Positions 1 through 13,718 of a stretch of DNA of 64,000 bases are shown here, piece after piece. Within the stretch, counting starts at the first letter, position 1. Every line of letters starts with the position of its first letter. The notes under the pieces are model-generated. The model worked only from the letters and a program-made list of their open reading frames with translations. It had not been told where the DNA came from and made no database searches. The DNA is from Cenococcum geophilum 1.58. Its lineage: Eukaryota > Ascomycota > Dothideomycetes > Gloniales > Gloniaceae. The stretch lies in NCBI GenBank assembly GCA_001692895.1, contig KV748288.1:1-64000 (forward strand), in the 5' to 3' direction. The position numbers and the translations under genes are program-made.

Positions 1-3000
1 AAGAATCAAACTCCAAGCTCCAGCCTCCCCAACTATATAATTTCCGAATTCCCCAGCGTTTTTCACTAGAAAAATACTGAACGCCACCCCTTTGAAAGGA
101 GTGGCCCCCATAAATAAGCGGATCTTCCCCAATATTAACAAGATTTTGTTAAAAATTCTAAAGAAAAACTCTAGAGGCCTAGATAAAATATTAAAATAAT
201 AAACTCTCTATAAAATAATAAAAAACCTACTAATTTAATATTTTTACTAACCATTGGCTGGTTAAATGCATTAAATGGTCTAAATAAGTAACTTAACGTA
301 ACTTTTGAGATATCTAGCCATTTGAGTAGAAGAGTGGGTACATTAAGCTAGGGCTCTTCTCGGTTAAAGTAAAGAAAAAAGGGTTGGATTTCTACAAAGC
401 CGTTAAAATTAGGTATGCTTTTAAAAATTTAAGATCTTACCTCCTATTTAATATGTTTTCTAAAAATTAAGCGTAAGTTTAACCTTTCTAGTGGCAAGGT
501 TATAGATTTAAATATACCGAACTTTAATACGCAGAACCTTATTAAATCTAAGAAAATAGGTAAAAGCTATCGCATATATAAGGCTCATTATAATACGCTA
601 ATAAACACCTCCCTAAATCCGTCCTCCTTAACCTGTAGGAAGACGGGATAACTGAGAAGTATATTTAAGATTTGCGTTATATTCGTAAAGCTCTCGAAGC
701 TTTAACGCAGTAATTACTCTTACGCTTTCTTAAGTTTCTCCTATATAAGTCTATAAAATAGCGTTAGTTATAGTAAATAGTAAATAATTATTGGTATTAC
801 CGAGAAAGAAAATATACCTTTCGTCTATATAGACTTCTCATATATCTTGCCACAATATCTAAAAGTGTTAGGTTTCCTGTCTATTCTCCATTACTTTTCT
901 TAGAAAATCGATTACTTCTAAGACGAACCTCGTGAGCGTAGAAATAGGAGACTGCTGCACATATTTTTTGCGCATGTGACCAGGTTCTATTCTTACTTTC
1001 TTATAGTAACTAAAAAGATAAGCTAGGTTCGGCCTTTTTACAAATAGATTAAATCTATAGGCATATTAATAATAGAATATCTTTATTTAGCTTTTTAACG
1101 AACTTTTTAAGCTCTAGGGCTTCCTTTTTTACAAATTTAATATACTTTTTAATTTGCCTAGAATAATCTTATTAGATATAAGTATTTTTAACTAAATTCT
1201 TAGAATATATAGGAAATATACCCTATATAACCTGATAAAGTTATAGGTGCTAATGCACCCTCTATAGCCTTATATATAGTTTTAAACAACTTATTAATTT
1301 TGACGGAATTATTAGATTCTGCTACTAAAATCTCTTATTGCTTATTAAGTTCCTCATTAATTTCGGCATCTTCTATAGCTTTCTGTATAGGATTTAAGGG
1401 AGTTTTAGTGTCTAATAATAAAAGAAAAGAGTTAATTTAAGAGAGATAAGACATTTTCTAAGAAGAGAGAAAGTAATTCTTAATTTTTCTAAGGCTTATA
1501 TGCGTGGAAAATAATTAGAAGGTTTTTAGTAAAAATAAGGTGCGGGGTAAGTCCTTTATTAAAGAAATTTAAAAAATAATTAGCATTTATAGAAAAAACC
1601 ACTAATATAACTATTTTCGCTATACAAATCTAAAATTAAATATCTAAAATTTTAAGATATTTTTAATGAAATCTCTAAAAGTTCTATTATTGTAATTATT
1701 TCCCTCAATATAGCTCCATTAAAAAGAAAAAAGTAGCAGCTTAATTAGGGTATAGGAGGAACCTCAGGTTTAACGAGAAATAAAGCTCAAAATACTATAG
1801 TTGCCGTTTAAAATAAACGGCTTCTTAGGTTTACTGAGGAATTTATTTAATCTAGAAGAAGAATATATAAAGAGATTGCAATTTATAAGGAAATGTTAGT
1901 ATAACCGTAATAAGAGTATATCCTTAATAGAAAAATATAATTAATTTCTTTAAGTAAGATAAAGGAGAAACGGTGCGGTTTCTCGAAGAATCCGATATAA
2001 AGGATATCAATTCTTTAAGAATTTACCTATACCATATAAATAATCTTTAAAAATACCAAAAAATGCCTTTACTTTTTGGTCCCTCTAAAACCCACTTTTA
2101 TACTCTCTTAGTCTCCAAGAATTCCTCTAATATATCTCGGCTGCATTAAGAAAGAGATTGCGCTTTACCTCTCTAAGCAGAGGTTACTATTCAAAGGCAG
2201 AATTTATTTAATTTTAACTTAAATATTAAGACTGCTGGAGATTTTACTTTAGTACAGTAAGGTCTTTAAAAGACTTTTATAGAACTTACACAAAATCCAT
2301 CTTAGTCTAATGCCATTCAGTACCTTAACTAACCTTAAGTATTAACCTCAATTTTCTAGTTAAATACCCTTAAATCTTCTCTGCCACTCTAAGAAAACTA
2401 TCACCTATTTAGGGAAATTACTATAAACGGAACACTACTAAAGTTCTTAAATAAGGATATTATATGGCCGCACGGAATTATTAGTTATACTAATAATATT
2501 TCTTAATTATTTTATAATTAGCACTACTCTTTACTTATAAAAGTAAAAGGTGTTCCAATTCCATTAAAATATTAGGCTTAATTATACTGTGGCGTAGCAA
2601 AAGAGTCTTAGAAAACCTTAAAAAAGGGCTATTTAGAGTAAAAGGTATTAATATATCTAATTTATATTAAAAGCCCTACCTATATTTACTAATTATACTT
2701 TATTTTATAGACTATTATATTAATATATAACATATATTTTAGTAAAACTACTTTTTAAGAGGACTTTTTTACGGTTAATAAGAGCTTTAAGTAGAGTAGG
2801 CGTATAAAATGGATGGAAATAATATTAAAAGCTCGGTTAAAACGTCAAACAATTGATACTAAGGATGTTATAAGGGCAAGAGCTAAATATTAAGGAAAAT
2901 TGCTAGGTTTTAACGAAGTTTTTATATATTAAAAAGGTTTAAAGGTGGAGGTATATAAGAGTAATTACTAAATTACTTAGAAATACTAAGAACTCAAAGG

Positions 3001-3659
3001 GGAATCTTGGCCTTGGGATAATAATGATCTTAATTAGCGTAATAGAACGATAAAACTTTTTTATAGTTTTTCCTCTCGTTTTTTCCGATAAATTATAAGT
3101 GCGCATTTAGAATTTATAATAAGACTTAGTATCTACTACGTTAAAAAATTCGTGCTTATGGCGCATGCCCGCTTTTAAGATTTTCTTAGAAAATTTAGTA
3201 GATAAGGCCAAATTCCTAGTAGTACCCCTTAAGACTACATCTAGACCTCTATTAGACTGTTACCGGACGGTTACCAAACGGTTACTTTTCAGTCTTAAAG
3301 AAGCTTTAAGCCAATTTTACTAGTAATTATATGCCTTTAGAAACCTGGCGCTAGGTTCTATTATAACAGTCCGTTAAGTACTAGAAAAAGGACTAAATAT
3401 ATATTTTTTCTCAGAAAATACATAAAATGCGATATATTATTTTATACTTTTAGAGTAAGTCTAACTCCGCGCCCTATCTTATGTTGAGGCGTACTAGGTA
3501 TTTCTAGGCATTAACTAAGCCGTATATAGAATTTTGCTAACTTTTCCGAGAAAGGGGCTTATTTTTGGTGGCAACGTTAAGATTTGGCCTAAGCGCGCGT
3601 GGCCTGGGCGGTCTAAGCCCGCTTAGATGTTGGACTGTTACTTTTCCGGTTTAAAGGTT
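1..3659. other. Unassigned AT-rich, RIP-like decayed DNA
   Basis: No open frame of useful length survives on either strand. The stretch is rich in TA steps like the rest of the window. A short hairpin lies at 84-104 (CCACCCCTTT and AAAGGAGTGG arms). Weak coding-like texture on the minus strand at about 300-1400 is listed separately. GC-richer patches occur near 3240-3290 (repeated GGTTAC motifs) and 3590-3660. The right edge abuts an LTR that lacks its outer part, so 3659/3660 is probably a deletion or rearrangement junction. Parts may belong to an older unrecognised element. Confidence 0.5.
300..1400 (-). pseudogene. Unrecognised decayed coding-like stretch
   Basis: Read on the minus strand, this stretch gives several protein-like segments in changing frames, separated by many stops. 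They include charged, Q/K/R-rich pieces and a piece near 520-600 reading YAIAFTYFLRFNKVLRI, loosely reminiscent of the box I region of tyrosine recombinases. I do not recognise a family and the resemblance is too weak to name one. It may be the end of an older transposon gene. No start, stop or splice site can be set. Confidence 0.2.
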
Positions 3660-3791
3660 CACTTCTAGCGGCGTTACCCTTCTTCTTCTTTCCTTTCTCT
3701 AGTTTTGGATCCTTATTTATAGACTACCAATTATATAGGCTTACGCGTCCCTATTGCCGTACTCGTGCCTTAATTAACTAAGTTGCTAACA
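3660..3791 (+). repeat. Partial 5' LTR of element A
   Basis: It matches the inner 130 or so bases of the 3' LTR at 9269-9491, from ACTTCTAGCGGCG to the GCTAACA end, followed by the element-internal ATTATCTAAAGC. The outer part is missing and unrelated DNA takes its place. Confidence 0.85.
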
Positions 3792-6700
3792 TTATCTAAA
3801 GCTTATTACTACTCTTTCTTCCTAAAAAGGAACTTAAAAATATTTATAAACTATAAATAGAATAAGGACATAGAATAGAATAAGGATACTACTAGAACTA
3901 TAAGAATAGGATAAAACTAAAAGAATATAAATAGAACGCGAAACCTAAGAATAGGACACGCATGGACTAGAACCCCTAGAAAATAAATAAATAACTAGAA
4001 ATTACCTAATACCCCTACTACTATACTAAGAAATACAACAGCTGGCAAAGCCACTGTAGGACCTATAAATACCTCTAATAGTGAAATAGTCGCCGTCTCG
4101 ACCCCCTAGGAAGAGCTTGCAGCAGCTAATGCTAAAATTAAACGGCTTTAAGAACTGCTTAAAACTAGAGACACCCCTATATCTAGTAAGGAGTTATTAG
4201 ACACCTATAGACTTACTATAGTCCTTAAGGCCCTAGCCTAACGTATAGCATTAGCATCGTCGCGGTCCGTAAAGGTCGCAGACCCCCTATTGCTTATAAA
4301 TGGAACTAACCCTATATTTAATAACTGGAAGCTTTAATTATAGGATAAGCTTAAAGTTAATACAGACCACTTTCCTAATACCCGAGCTAAAATGGTATAC
4401 GTCTTTAGCCGCACTAGTAGTGATATATAGATATACCTACGTCCGCAATACGCCTAGGACTTAGTAGACCCCTTCCTCTTAGAAAAAGAGATAATTAACT
4501 ACCTATCTTCTATTTATAAGGACCCCTTTAAAGTATAAAATACCTAGCTTAATTATAAAAGCCTAAATATAAAAATAATAGAGACCTTTTTAGTCTTCTA
4601 GACCCGCTTTCTATACCTAGCTAAATAGGCTTAAATCCCCTAGGAAGATCTAATACTAGACCTTTTTAATAAGCTTACCCTGGACCTATAGCGCGCTATA
4701 CTACTAGTTTATACTACTATATAGACGCTAAAGGAACTTACGGACTAATGCCTAGCTATTAACTAGGGCCTTTATTAAATTAAGGCATAAGCTAAGTAGT
4801 ATAAGATTAAAAGCTTTACTAACTAGAATATAAGTATTATAAAAATGGGCCGTAGCGCCCTAGTAAGATCCGCAGCCCCTATAGCACCAGCCGTATAGCC
4901 CGCCACTAATTTAGCAGCTAGCTATATAGCTAGTCCTGCTATAGGTCTAGTAAATGCTTAGCCTATATATAGCAACCCCCGTATATAGGCCCTTAGCAAT
5001 TAGGGAGATTGCTTCTCTTATAGCTAGAAGGGCTATATTATAAAGAATTGCCTAATAAATATAAAAGCGGGCAAGGTTTTATTAATTTAGGAGGATAACA
5101 TAGAGTTAGAAAAAGAGGAACTTTAGAGAAAGACTCCTCTCTAGGGTTAAAAGGGATTAATATATTATATATTAATCTAGGTTAGCTAGTTAGTAAAAAA
5201 AGCTGCACTATCCCTTATACTTTATTCCGTAATAGATATTAAGTTTTAACCTTTGCTTTAGCTAACTTTAGAGTAAATGCTTTTGCCTTAATAGATACCT
5301 AGTATACTATAAAGCTAGCTAATTTTTTAAATATACCCTTTAAAGAACTGCCTAAACCAATCCCTATTTATGGGTATAACGGATAAATAGGACCACCTAT
5401 TACGGCTATTTTATATATTTACCTCCGTGTTAACGGACGAAGATAATATAACGTCCCCTTTTTTATTATGGATCTAGGAAGCTATAATATAATCTTAGGG
5501 AGAAAATAGATAGCCTATCTGGGCTTATAGCTTAACGTATAGAGTAAACGGCTTATTTAGCCTAAAACCCTACCCCTAACCCCTTTTTTTATAAAAGAAA
5601 TTAGTATTATAATGGAAAACCTTATATAGCCCTAGATTAATACTATTTACTAGGCTAATACTATGCGCAGGGATTAGGCCTTTAAGAAGGATATATAGCT
5701 TAATCCGTAACGGATCCGTATACTACGCTGCCTATAAACTACCTATGTTATATTACCCGCACCAGAGGTATAGGAAGTTAGTAGTAACCTAGCTAAGCCC
5801 CTTACGGAGAATATAGGCCCTATATAGCTATAAAGGAAAGCTAGAAATATTAGACGTTATACTAAACTAATTAACCGGAAGGATAACTTATAGAAAATAG
5901 AACGTGAGCTAAGGAAGACTATAAACTCTATACCGCAAAATATGGCCTAATAAATGTTAGTAAAGAAACCTATAGACCTTCTACTAGTTAATATTTACTA
6001 TATTAGCGCTATAGGGTTCTATTAGAACTTAGTTTAGCCTAATATTATTACTTTTATAACTAGCTTATACGAAATTAATTAAATAATTAAGGAAAAGGAA
6101 AGCGAGCTTAGCGGATAAGAAAGTAAGCTTATAAATAAGGAACTAGTAGATTAAAAACTACCCTATTAATACTAAAAATTTAAGGACGTATTTTCTAAGG
6201 CAGTATCTAATATACTTCCGCCTTACTAACCGTACGACTATAAGATTAAGATTAAGCTAGATAAGGAAAACACCCTTAGCTATAGCCCCCTTTATTAGTA
6301 GTTTGCTGCCGAATTATAGGCTATAAAGTAGTACCTTATTAATAACCTAGGTAAGGGCCTTATTAAGCCTAGCTAAGCCCCTTTTAACTTACCTATTCTC
6401 TTTATTAAAAAACTAAATAGAGGACTCCGCTTTTATATTAACTACTATAAGCTAAATAATATAACCTATAAGGACCGCTATTTGCTACCCCTACTTAATA
6501 AAACTTTAGCCTAAATAAGTAGAGCTAAGATCTTTATAAAGCTGGATATCCGCTAGGCCTTCTACTGGATTAGGATAAACCCTAAATTAGAAGATCTTAC
6601 TATATTTTAAACCCGTTACGGAATATATAAATATAAAGTACTTCCTTTTAGACTGACTAATGGACTAGCTATATACTAGCAATATATAAATAATATACTC

Positions 6701-9268
6701 TTTAACTATCTTAATAACTTCTATACGGCCTACCTAGATAATATTATAATTTACTTTAAAAATAAGTTAAAATATAAAGAGTATATTTATAAAGTCCTAT
6801 AACGGCTCCGTAAGGCTAGCCTCTAGGCCAATATTAGGAAATTAAAATTTAGTATTAAGCGTATAAAGTACCTAGGTTTTATTATTAGTATAAATAGAAT
6901 TAAGGCTAACCTAGAGAAAATGGCTATAATTAACTAGTAGATACCCCTACGGACTATAAAGGGGGTATAATTATTTTTAGGTTTCTATAACTTCTACTAA
7001 CGCTTTATTAAGAACTATAGTAGGATTACCTAGCCTCTTAACCGCCTTACTAGGAAAGACTAGCTATTCTACTTTAACGCTATATATATGCAGGCCTTTA
7101 ATAAACTTAAAAAACGGCTAGTATCGGCTTCCCTACTTGCCTACTTTAACCTAAAATGGCCCTTAATGCTAGAAACGGATGCCTTAGATGGTATAATAGC
7201 TGGTATTTTCTCCTAGAAGTAACTAGACGGAGAATAGCACCCTATTATATACTATTTAAAGACTATAATAGATGCTAAGCTAAACTACTATATCTATAAC
7301 AAAGAAATGCTAGCTATTATTTTTAGCTTTTAGTACTAGTATATATAGCTAGAGGGGACCCTTAAGCCTATTAAGGTAGTTTTAAATTATAAGGCCTTAG
7401 AATACTTTATAATAACTAAGGCCCTTATAGCCTAGTAAGCACGCTAGGCGGATATCCTAGTTTAGTTTAACTTCTTAATTATATATAGACCAGGCGCTAT
7501 AAACCGTGTAGATATTCTTATAAGGTATAAATAGGACCTAGGTAACTAGGCGGCTGCGAAGATCTTATTATAGATTTAGATACTACTATAACTAGAGCAC
7601 CTTAACCCTTAGATATAGGTAGAACTAAATATAGACTCCTTAGGTACTAAGATGTATCCTATTAACCCCTTAGGATTTAACTTTATTAATAAATTGCTAT
7701 AGGTAAACTATACAGCCTCTTCCCTATAGGAGTACCGCAAAAAGGCAAAGAATATTACTAGCCTATAGTCCCTTAAAAATAGATTACTTAAGCATTAGGA
7801 ACGGTTAGTAGTAGTAAAGGAATAGAACCTACGGACTTAGCTTGTTGCCAAAGCACATACCTAGGTCTCTACGGCCTACCCTAGAAAAAATAAGACCCGT
7901 AGAATTATTAATGACCGCTACTATTAGCCCGGAATGGTTATAGATATTAACCGCTATATATAGAACTGCGATAACTATCGTAGGTTTATAATTCTACGAG
8001 ATAAGACCCTAGGGCTATTAAAGCCACTTCCGATACTAGAACGCCCTTAATAGTATATCTCTATAAACTTTTATAAGTTACCTATAGACCGCAACGGATA
8101 TAATATGGTTATAATTTTAGTTAACTGCTTTAGTAAGCGCCTGTTTTTAATTCCCTATTATAAGAATATTAATGCTAAAGAGGCGGCCTAACTATATATC
8201 TACTATGTCTACCAAATTTACGGACTACTAGATACTATTATATCCGACTATAAGCCGTAGTTTATATTAGTCTTTTAGAATAAGTTTACTTAAATCCTAG
8301 GTATTAGGCTAAAGCTTTCTACGGTATACTACCTCTAGATAAACGGTTAGACGGAGATTATAAATTAATACTTAGACTAGAGACTCCGGCCCTTTATTAA
8401 CTACTTTTAGAATAACTAAGGCAAACTACTACCTATAATAGACTACGCCCAGGTAACCTTACTCTATAACTCTATAGGGTTTATACCTATTTAGTTAGAA
8501 ATAGGATACTTACCTTATATAAGCTTTAACTAAAAGAGACTAGAAGGACCACAAACTATACGCAAAAAACTATCTTATAAGGAAGTATAGTAGTATGCTA
8601 GACGCTTAGAAGAAGTATAGGCGGTAGCCTATAAGAACCTAGAAAAGGCCTAGAAATTAATAAAATAGTAGGTAAATAAGCCTAGGCGCGAGCCTAACTT
8701 TACCGTAGGTAATAAGGTTTAGGTTATAATAAAGAATTAAAAAATAAAACGGCCTAGCCGTAAGCTAAACTATAAGATGGTAGGACCGTATAAGATCCTT
8801 AATAAAGAAGGTAACTTATATAAGGTTAAACTCCTAGACTTAATTAAAGTCTACCCTATTTTCTTACTAGATAAGCTATAGAAAGCTATAAATAACCTAC
8901 TACCTAGACAAAAGAATAAGCCTCTACTACTAATTTAAGTTAATGGCGACGACGAATAGGAAGTTAATAAAATACTAGCCTATAAACTAGTATAAGGAAC
9001 GCTAAAATACCGTATTTAATAAAGAGGTTATAATCTAGACCTAACCTAGTACCCTACCTAGAACTTTATAGGCTGCCCCTAAAAGCTTAAAAGGTTTTAT
9101 AACTAATACCCTAATAAGCTAGGACCCCTAAAGTATCTAAACAAGTAAATAGAGTGCTAGTATAGCGAAGATAATAAGCTACCTATTAAGTATATAGATA
9201 AGAACACCCTATAGATATAATACGGACATATAAAGCCTAAGGGTAGGCTTTTTTAGAGGGGGGGGTAA

Positions 9269-9491
9269 TGTTACGGCGCTAGTAGAAAACGGTGGATTAT
9301 AGTAGACGTTATGGTAGACATAGGGTTACGTGAGCTTACGTAACTTAAGGATTGTATAAAACTTCTAGCGGCGTTGCCCTTCTTCTCCTTTCCTTTCTCT
9401 AGCTTTGGATCCTTATTTATAAACTACTAATTATATAGGCTTGCGCGTCCCTATTGCCGTGCTCGTGCTTTGATTGACTAAGTCGCTAACA
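9269..9491 (+). repeat. 3' LTR of element A (223 bp)
   Basis: It starts TGTTACGGCGC and ends GCTAACA, directly after a polypurine tract. The same LTR is seen in reverse at 28039-28261 and 35985-36206. The next five bases (CTTTC, 9492-9496) would be the right TSD, but its left partner has been lost. Confidence 0.9.
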
Positions 9492-12400
9492 CTTTCTCTG
9501 TTTTAAAATTGGGGTTTTCTTTTACTACTTAATCGCGAAGGGCCTTTAGGGCGTTAGCCGTGCGGTTTACAGTTAGGAGGCGGTTAATTAGCCTTATTAG
9601 TTTATTTAAGGACTCCTTTATTAGTGCTAGCTTGTTTTACTAAAAGTCTAGCTCCCTAAAGATCTACGGGTTAAGTTATTTAGGGTAAAGAAGGGCGTAT
9701 ATCTAGTATTAGGTTTTTAGCTTATCCTAGGGTCCTATATATTATTTTCTTTAGGTTAGAGTATTAGCCTTAGAGTTTTACTTACTAGAACAATATATAA
9801 TTATAAAGAAAAATTAAAAGAGTATTTTAGCCTACTAGGTTTACTATTTAATAAGCTATATTATAGTTATAAAGTACTTTAGGGCTTTATAATCTATATA
9901 TATCTTAATCTAGGAGTTTATACCTTTAAGCTCCGCGCGCTATTAGGATAATAATTAAATAATAACTAGCATTTCTTTATTATATACTTCGTAGTTATAC
10001 TTAGCTAGGTCTATTATTTTTAAGAAGAAGGTAATAGGGTACTATTTACTATCTAGATATAGCTGTAATATAATTCCCGCTATAACCCTATTAGAAGCGT
10101 CTATTTCTAGCATTAATTTAAGGTCTAGGTTATAGTAATAAAGGACTAAAGAAGAGATAAGCCGATCTTTTATCTCTTTAAAGGCCTTTATATAGTTATT
10201 ATTAAAGATAAAAGGTATGTCCTTCCTAGTTAGTTAAATAAGAGGTTTCGCTATAATTCTATAGTTATAGATAAACTAGTAGTAGAAGTTATAAAAGCCA
10301 AGGAAGAACTAGATCCCTTTTACTATATAAGGGGGCTTCCAGTTATAGATTACCTCTACCTTTTTAGAATTAACCTTAATTCCTTTTATAGTTATAATAA
10401 ACCTAAGGTACTTTATACGTTTTACCCTAAACTTATATTTCTTAATATTAACTTATAAGCCTGCGTTTTGTAGTCTCTTTAGGACCTTTTTAATATAAAC
10501 TTAATACTTAGGTTTGTTGTCTAAGTATATAAGAATGTTATCTAGGTATACCGTATAGAATTCATCTAGGTAATTAAAAAGAACGTTATTTATATACCTT
10601 CAGTACATAGCTAATCCGTTTATTAGTTTAAAAGGAAGAACATTATATTTATAGAAGCCATAATAGGTATAGAACGTAGTTAAATCTTTAGATATAGGGT
10701 CTATTTTAATTTAGTAGAAAGCTTAATAGATATTAAGTTTAGTAAAAATCTTTACCTAGCTTAAATGTGTAAGGGTTTTATTAATTAAAGGAATAGAATA
10801 CTGATCCTTTTAAGTAATAGCGTTTAGCTTTTAATAGTTAATATAAAAGTAGAGGCCTTTATTAGGCTTTTTATAAATAAAATAGGGGAAGTAAAAGGGG
10901 CTTAACTTAGCTTGATAAACCCTTTATCAAGGTTATTAATTAAGTACTACTTTATTGCTTTTAGCTTATCTATTAATTATTAGTAGAGGGGGCTATAACC
11001 TAGCGAGTTATTAGCTTCTAATTAAGTCTTACAATTATACGTTTAGTAAGGGGGTAACTTATTTAAAGCCGTCTTTAAGAATATATTCTTATAATTTATA
11101 TAAATAGTAAAAAGGAGGCGTTTAACTAGTTCCTCGTCGGTTTTCTTAGCTAGCTCTTCCTCCCTATTATTAATAATTTAGTTAATCTTATATAGGCTTG
11201 TTATAAAGACCTTATTATTCTTCCGGTATATATTAAAGTAGAACGCTATAGCGTTAATTACAGTAATATCTACGGTAGGGGGGTTATATAATAATAGGGG
11301 CATATATAACTTTAGGGACTTCTAGGGTACTAGCGTTATTATTACTCCTTTTAGCTCCTATTATATCTTTTAAAGGTCATCCCTTATATCCTATTAATGC
11401 GTTCTTTTCTATACCAGTTAGATTTACGCAATTTAGACATCGTCTACGTTACTATCTATCCTACTTCCGTATATAGAGTCCTCTCTAAACGTAGTACTTT
11501 AGGAGATTATCTTTATTAATATAGAGTTCTTTCTAGCTTTATAGTAGGCGTTTTTTTTAGGTAAAGGCTAGATTACGGGCTAAGACATCCTACTAGTAGG
11601 TAGGGTTAGCCCTTACGGCTAGTGTCTTGCGGTTAGTTTGGATCTCCCTAATAAAGGAAGGTAACTTTAGTCTATCCTCTGGCTAGACAAACTATCTTTA
11701 TTATATATTTAACCAAATATTAAAATAGGACATCTATTTTTGTTTAAGGATTATATTATAGGACCCTAGGTCTAAAATGTAAAAGGGGATATTATATTAG
11801 CGTCGTCCGTTAAGAGCGATATATAACTTTAAGACGTAGGTAACGGGCTAACCAGCTTAGCCGTTATAGCCTTTTACCTAAATAGGCTTCTCTAGTTAGA
11901 TAGCTTCTGTATTTAGACACTTAGCAATATTATTTATATAGGTAGTATTTATAAAGGTAAAGCTATTTACTCTAGTATTAATAAGGGCGGTTATATTAAC
12001 TTTATATCTATTTTAAGATACTATATATAGAACTATAAAATACTTTCCACCTATTAACTAACTAAGATTAATTTCTTTAAGATTAATAGGGTACCCTAGG
12101 GGGGAGTCTTTCCCTAGGGTTCTTTTTTTTCTAACTTATTAAACGTTTCTTCTTCCTCTATCTCCTTAATATTGCCTATATCCTTTAGCTCCGGGTAAAA
12201 TAAGGTAAAGTAATCCTCTTTATTATAGTTATAGCATATAGCCAAGATAGGGTTAATTAGAGTATTGCGGCGAATACTAGTTAATAGCGTAGTATATAGC
12301 TAGTTGGGTAAGGCTTGCTAGTGCGTAGTTATAACCGCTTTTAGTATAAAAGCAGTTATAGCTTATCTTCCTACTCTAGCTCCCGTAAGTATGGCTAGCG

Positions 12401-13718
12401 AGTTTTAATTACTATAGAGTCGCTTCTGCTGATTAGGGCGGGCGTTAATCCGCTTTAGTTTTAAGTCTAATAATAGGTAATAAGCTGCGAGTTTATTATA
12501 AGTTAGTAAGTTATTTAAGGTTATAGCAATCTTCTCTTATAGCCGAATTATTAGCTTATTATATAAGTCTAATCGGTAGTTCTTAAGGGGAACCTAGCCT
12601 TCTCCTATAAGGTATAGGAATTAAGTCTAAAATTTAATAAAGGGTTAGTTTAGTTTTATTATTAGGCNATTATAGTTATACNNGGCGTCCNNTACTTTNT
12701 TTNGGTTAANATAAATAGCCGCTAGGTACTATATTATCTTATTAATAGATATAAATTGGATAGGGGACTTATCCTTAGGCTTAACCTAAAGGTGCCGTTA
12801 GGCGTCCCTAGTGGTTTAACTAAAGAGGTAAAGCATTTTAGCTTCTTTAGAAAGAAAATGGTTATAGTTAACATGGAGCTTTCCTTATACTTAAATCCTC
12901 TAATTCTTAAAGGTAGGGTCTATCCTATTAGATAGTAGTAGGGGGTTAAAAAGCTTAACGGACTTTAATTACTTTATTATTATATCTATACTCCCTAGTA
13001 TATTATATTTAGTGGAGTAAATAGGTTGGCTAGGGCTTTAAGAAGGGGAAGCTAGGCTATTTTATAGGGCTGTAAGGCTTTTTAGGATCTCTTATAGGGT
13101 CTTTTATATATTTTTTACTTTAAGATAATTGGCTTTCTAGCTAGCTATAAGGGCGCGAATTTACTTGCGTACGTCTATAATGTTATTATTATCTTTAATT
13201 TCTAATCCTAATTGAATCTTAGGTTCCTCTTAAATAAAGGCAGCTCTTTTAAATAAGCTTACTTTAAGTGCTATTGTTAGCTTCCTAAGGTTCGTCGGTA
13301 TTATACGCTTTAGTTTTAATTCTAGGGGTATAGGTTTAGTCCTGTCTAGCTTATAAGGTAGGATATTATCTAGGCCTTTCTAGGCAATATAGAGTTGTTT
13401 TAGTGTCTAAGTATAGCGCGTTAACGCGTTATTATAGACGAAGTTTCTTTTGGGGTGGGATATTATTAAGGCCTTCCTAGGCAGGGTAGGGTAAGCTTAG
13501 TATAATATTACGGCTTAAATAAATGCCTCTAAACCGAAGCTTAAACGAATACTATATTACAAAGATACTAAGCTAAGGAAAAGGAAAAAAGGAGTTACTA
13601 GGACTAATGTAAATAAATATATAGGGTAAGCCGCTAAGGCGCTAGCTTTGGGCGAGCTAATTATAAGTTAGTAGAATATAGCAGAATTTAGCAGGTAATA
13701 AGCAATAGCGCTATTACA
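9492..13718 (-). mobile_element. Truncated Ty3/Gypsy fossil, element B
   Basis: This is a broken LTR retrotransposon with many breaks, read on the minus strand. Parts: 5' LTR (13506-13718), gag-like region (about 13450-12180) ending in a zinc-knuckle area near 12190-12245, protease (about 12060-11750), reverse transcriptase (about 10930-10240, catalytic-motif area near 10530), RNase H (about 10140-9750) and a short linker to 9492. The integrase and 3' LTR are absent. The element ends exactly at the outer edge of element A's 3' LTR, so A most likely inserted into B, and B's remaining part was lost with A's left edge. A run with undetermined bases lies at 12668-12710. The RT sequence differs clearly from family A/D. 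Confidence 0.82.
13506..13718 (-). repeat. Probable 5' LTR of element B (213 bp)
   Basis: On the minus strand it begins TGTAATAGCGC and ends GCCGTAATA, the form expected for a TG...CA LTR after RIP. It contains a pyrimidine tract near its inner end and is followed by the gag-side leader. No second copy exists in the window, so the borders rest on form alone. It carries short GCAGAATTTAGCAG motifs like those in the LTRs at 17196 and 56661. Confidence 0.55.

Larger units (their letters stand above)
3660..9491 (+). mobile_element. Ty3/Gypsy chromovirus-like fossil, element A (copy 1 of family A/D)
   Basis: This is a broken LTR retrotransposon with many breaks (tens). Parts in order on the plus strand: partial 5' LTR (3660-3791), gag-like region (about 4030-5100) ending in a CCHC zinc-knuckle area near 5010-5055, protease region (about 5170-5560), reverse transcriptase (about 6200-6900, catalytic-motif area near 6735), RNase H (about 7130-7520), integrase (about 7700-8450), a chromodomain-like tail (about 8980-9080), a G-rich polypurine tract (9255-9265) and the 3' LTR (9269-9491). 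Element D at 28039-36206, in opposite orientation, is the same family. About 90 bp of the outer 5' LTR and any matching left TSD are absent, which points to a deletion at 3659/3660. RIP makes absolute age unreliable. Confidence 0.9.

Noticed and set aside
84-104. Helitron 3' end hairpin
   Set aside because: The hairpin is not followed by a CTRR end, and no Rep/helicase signal was found nearby.
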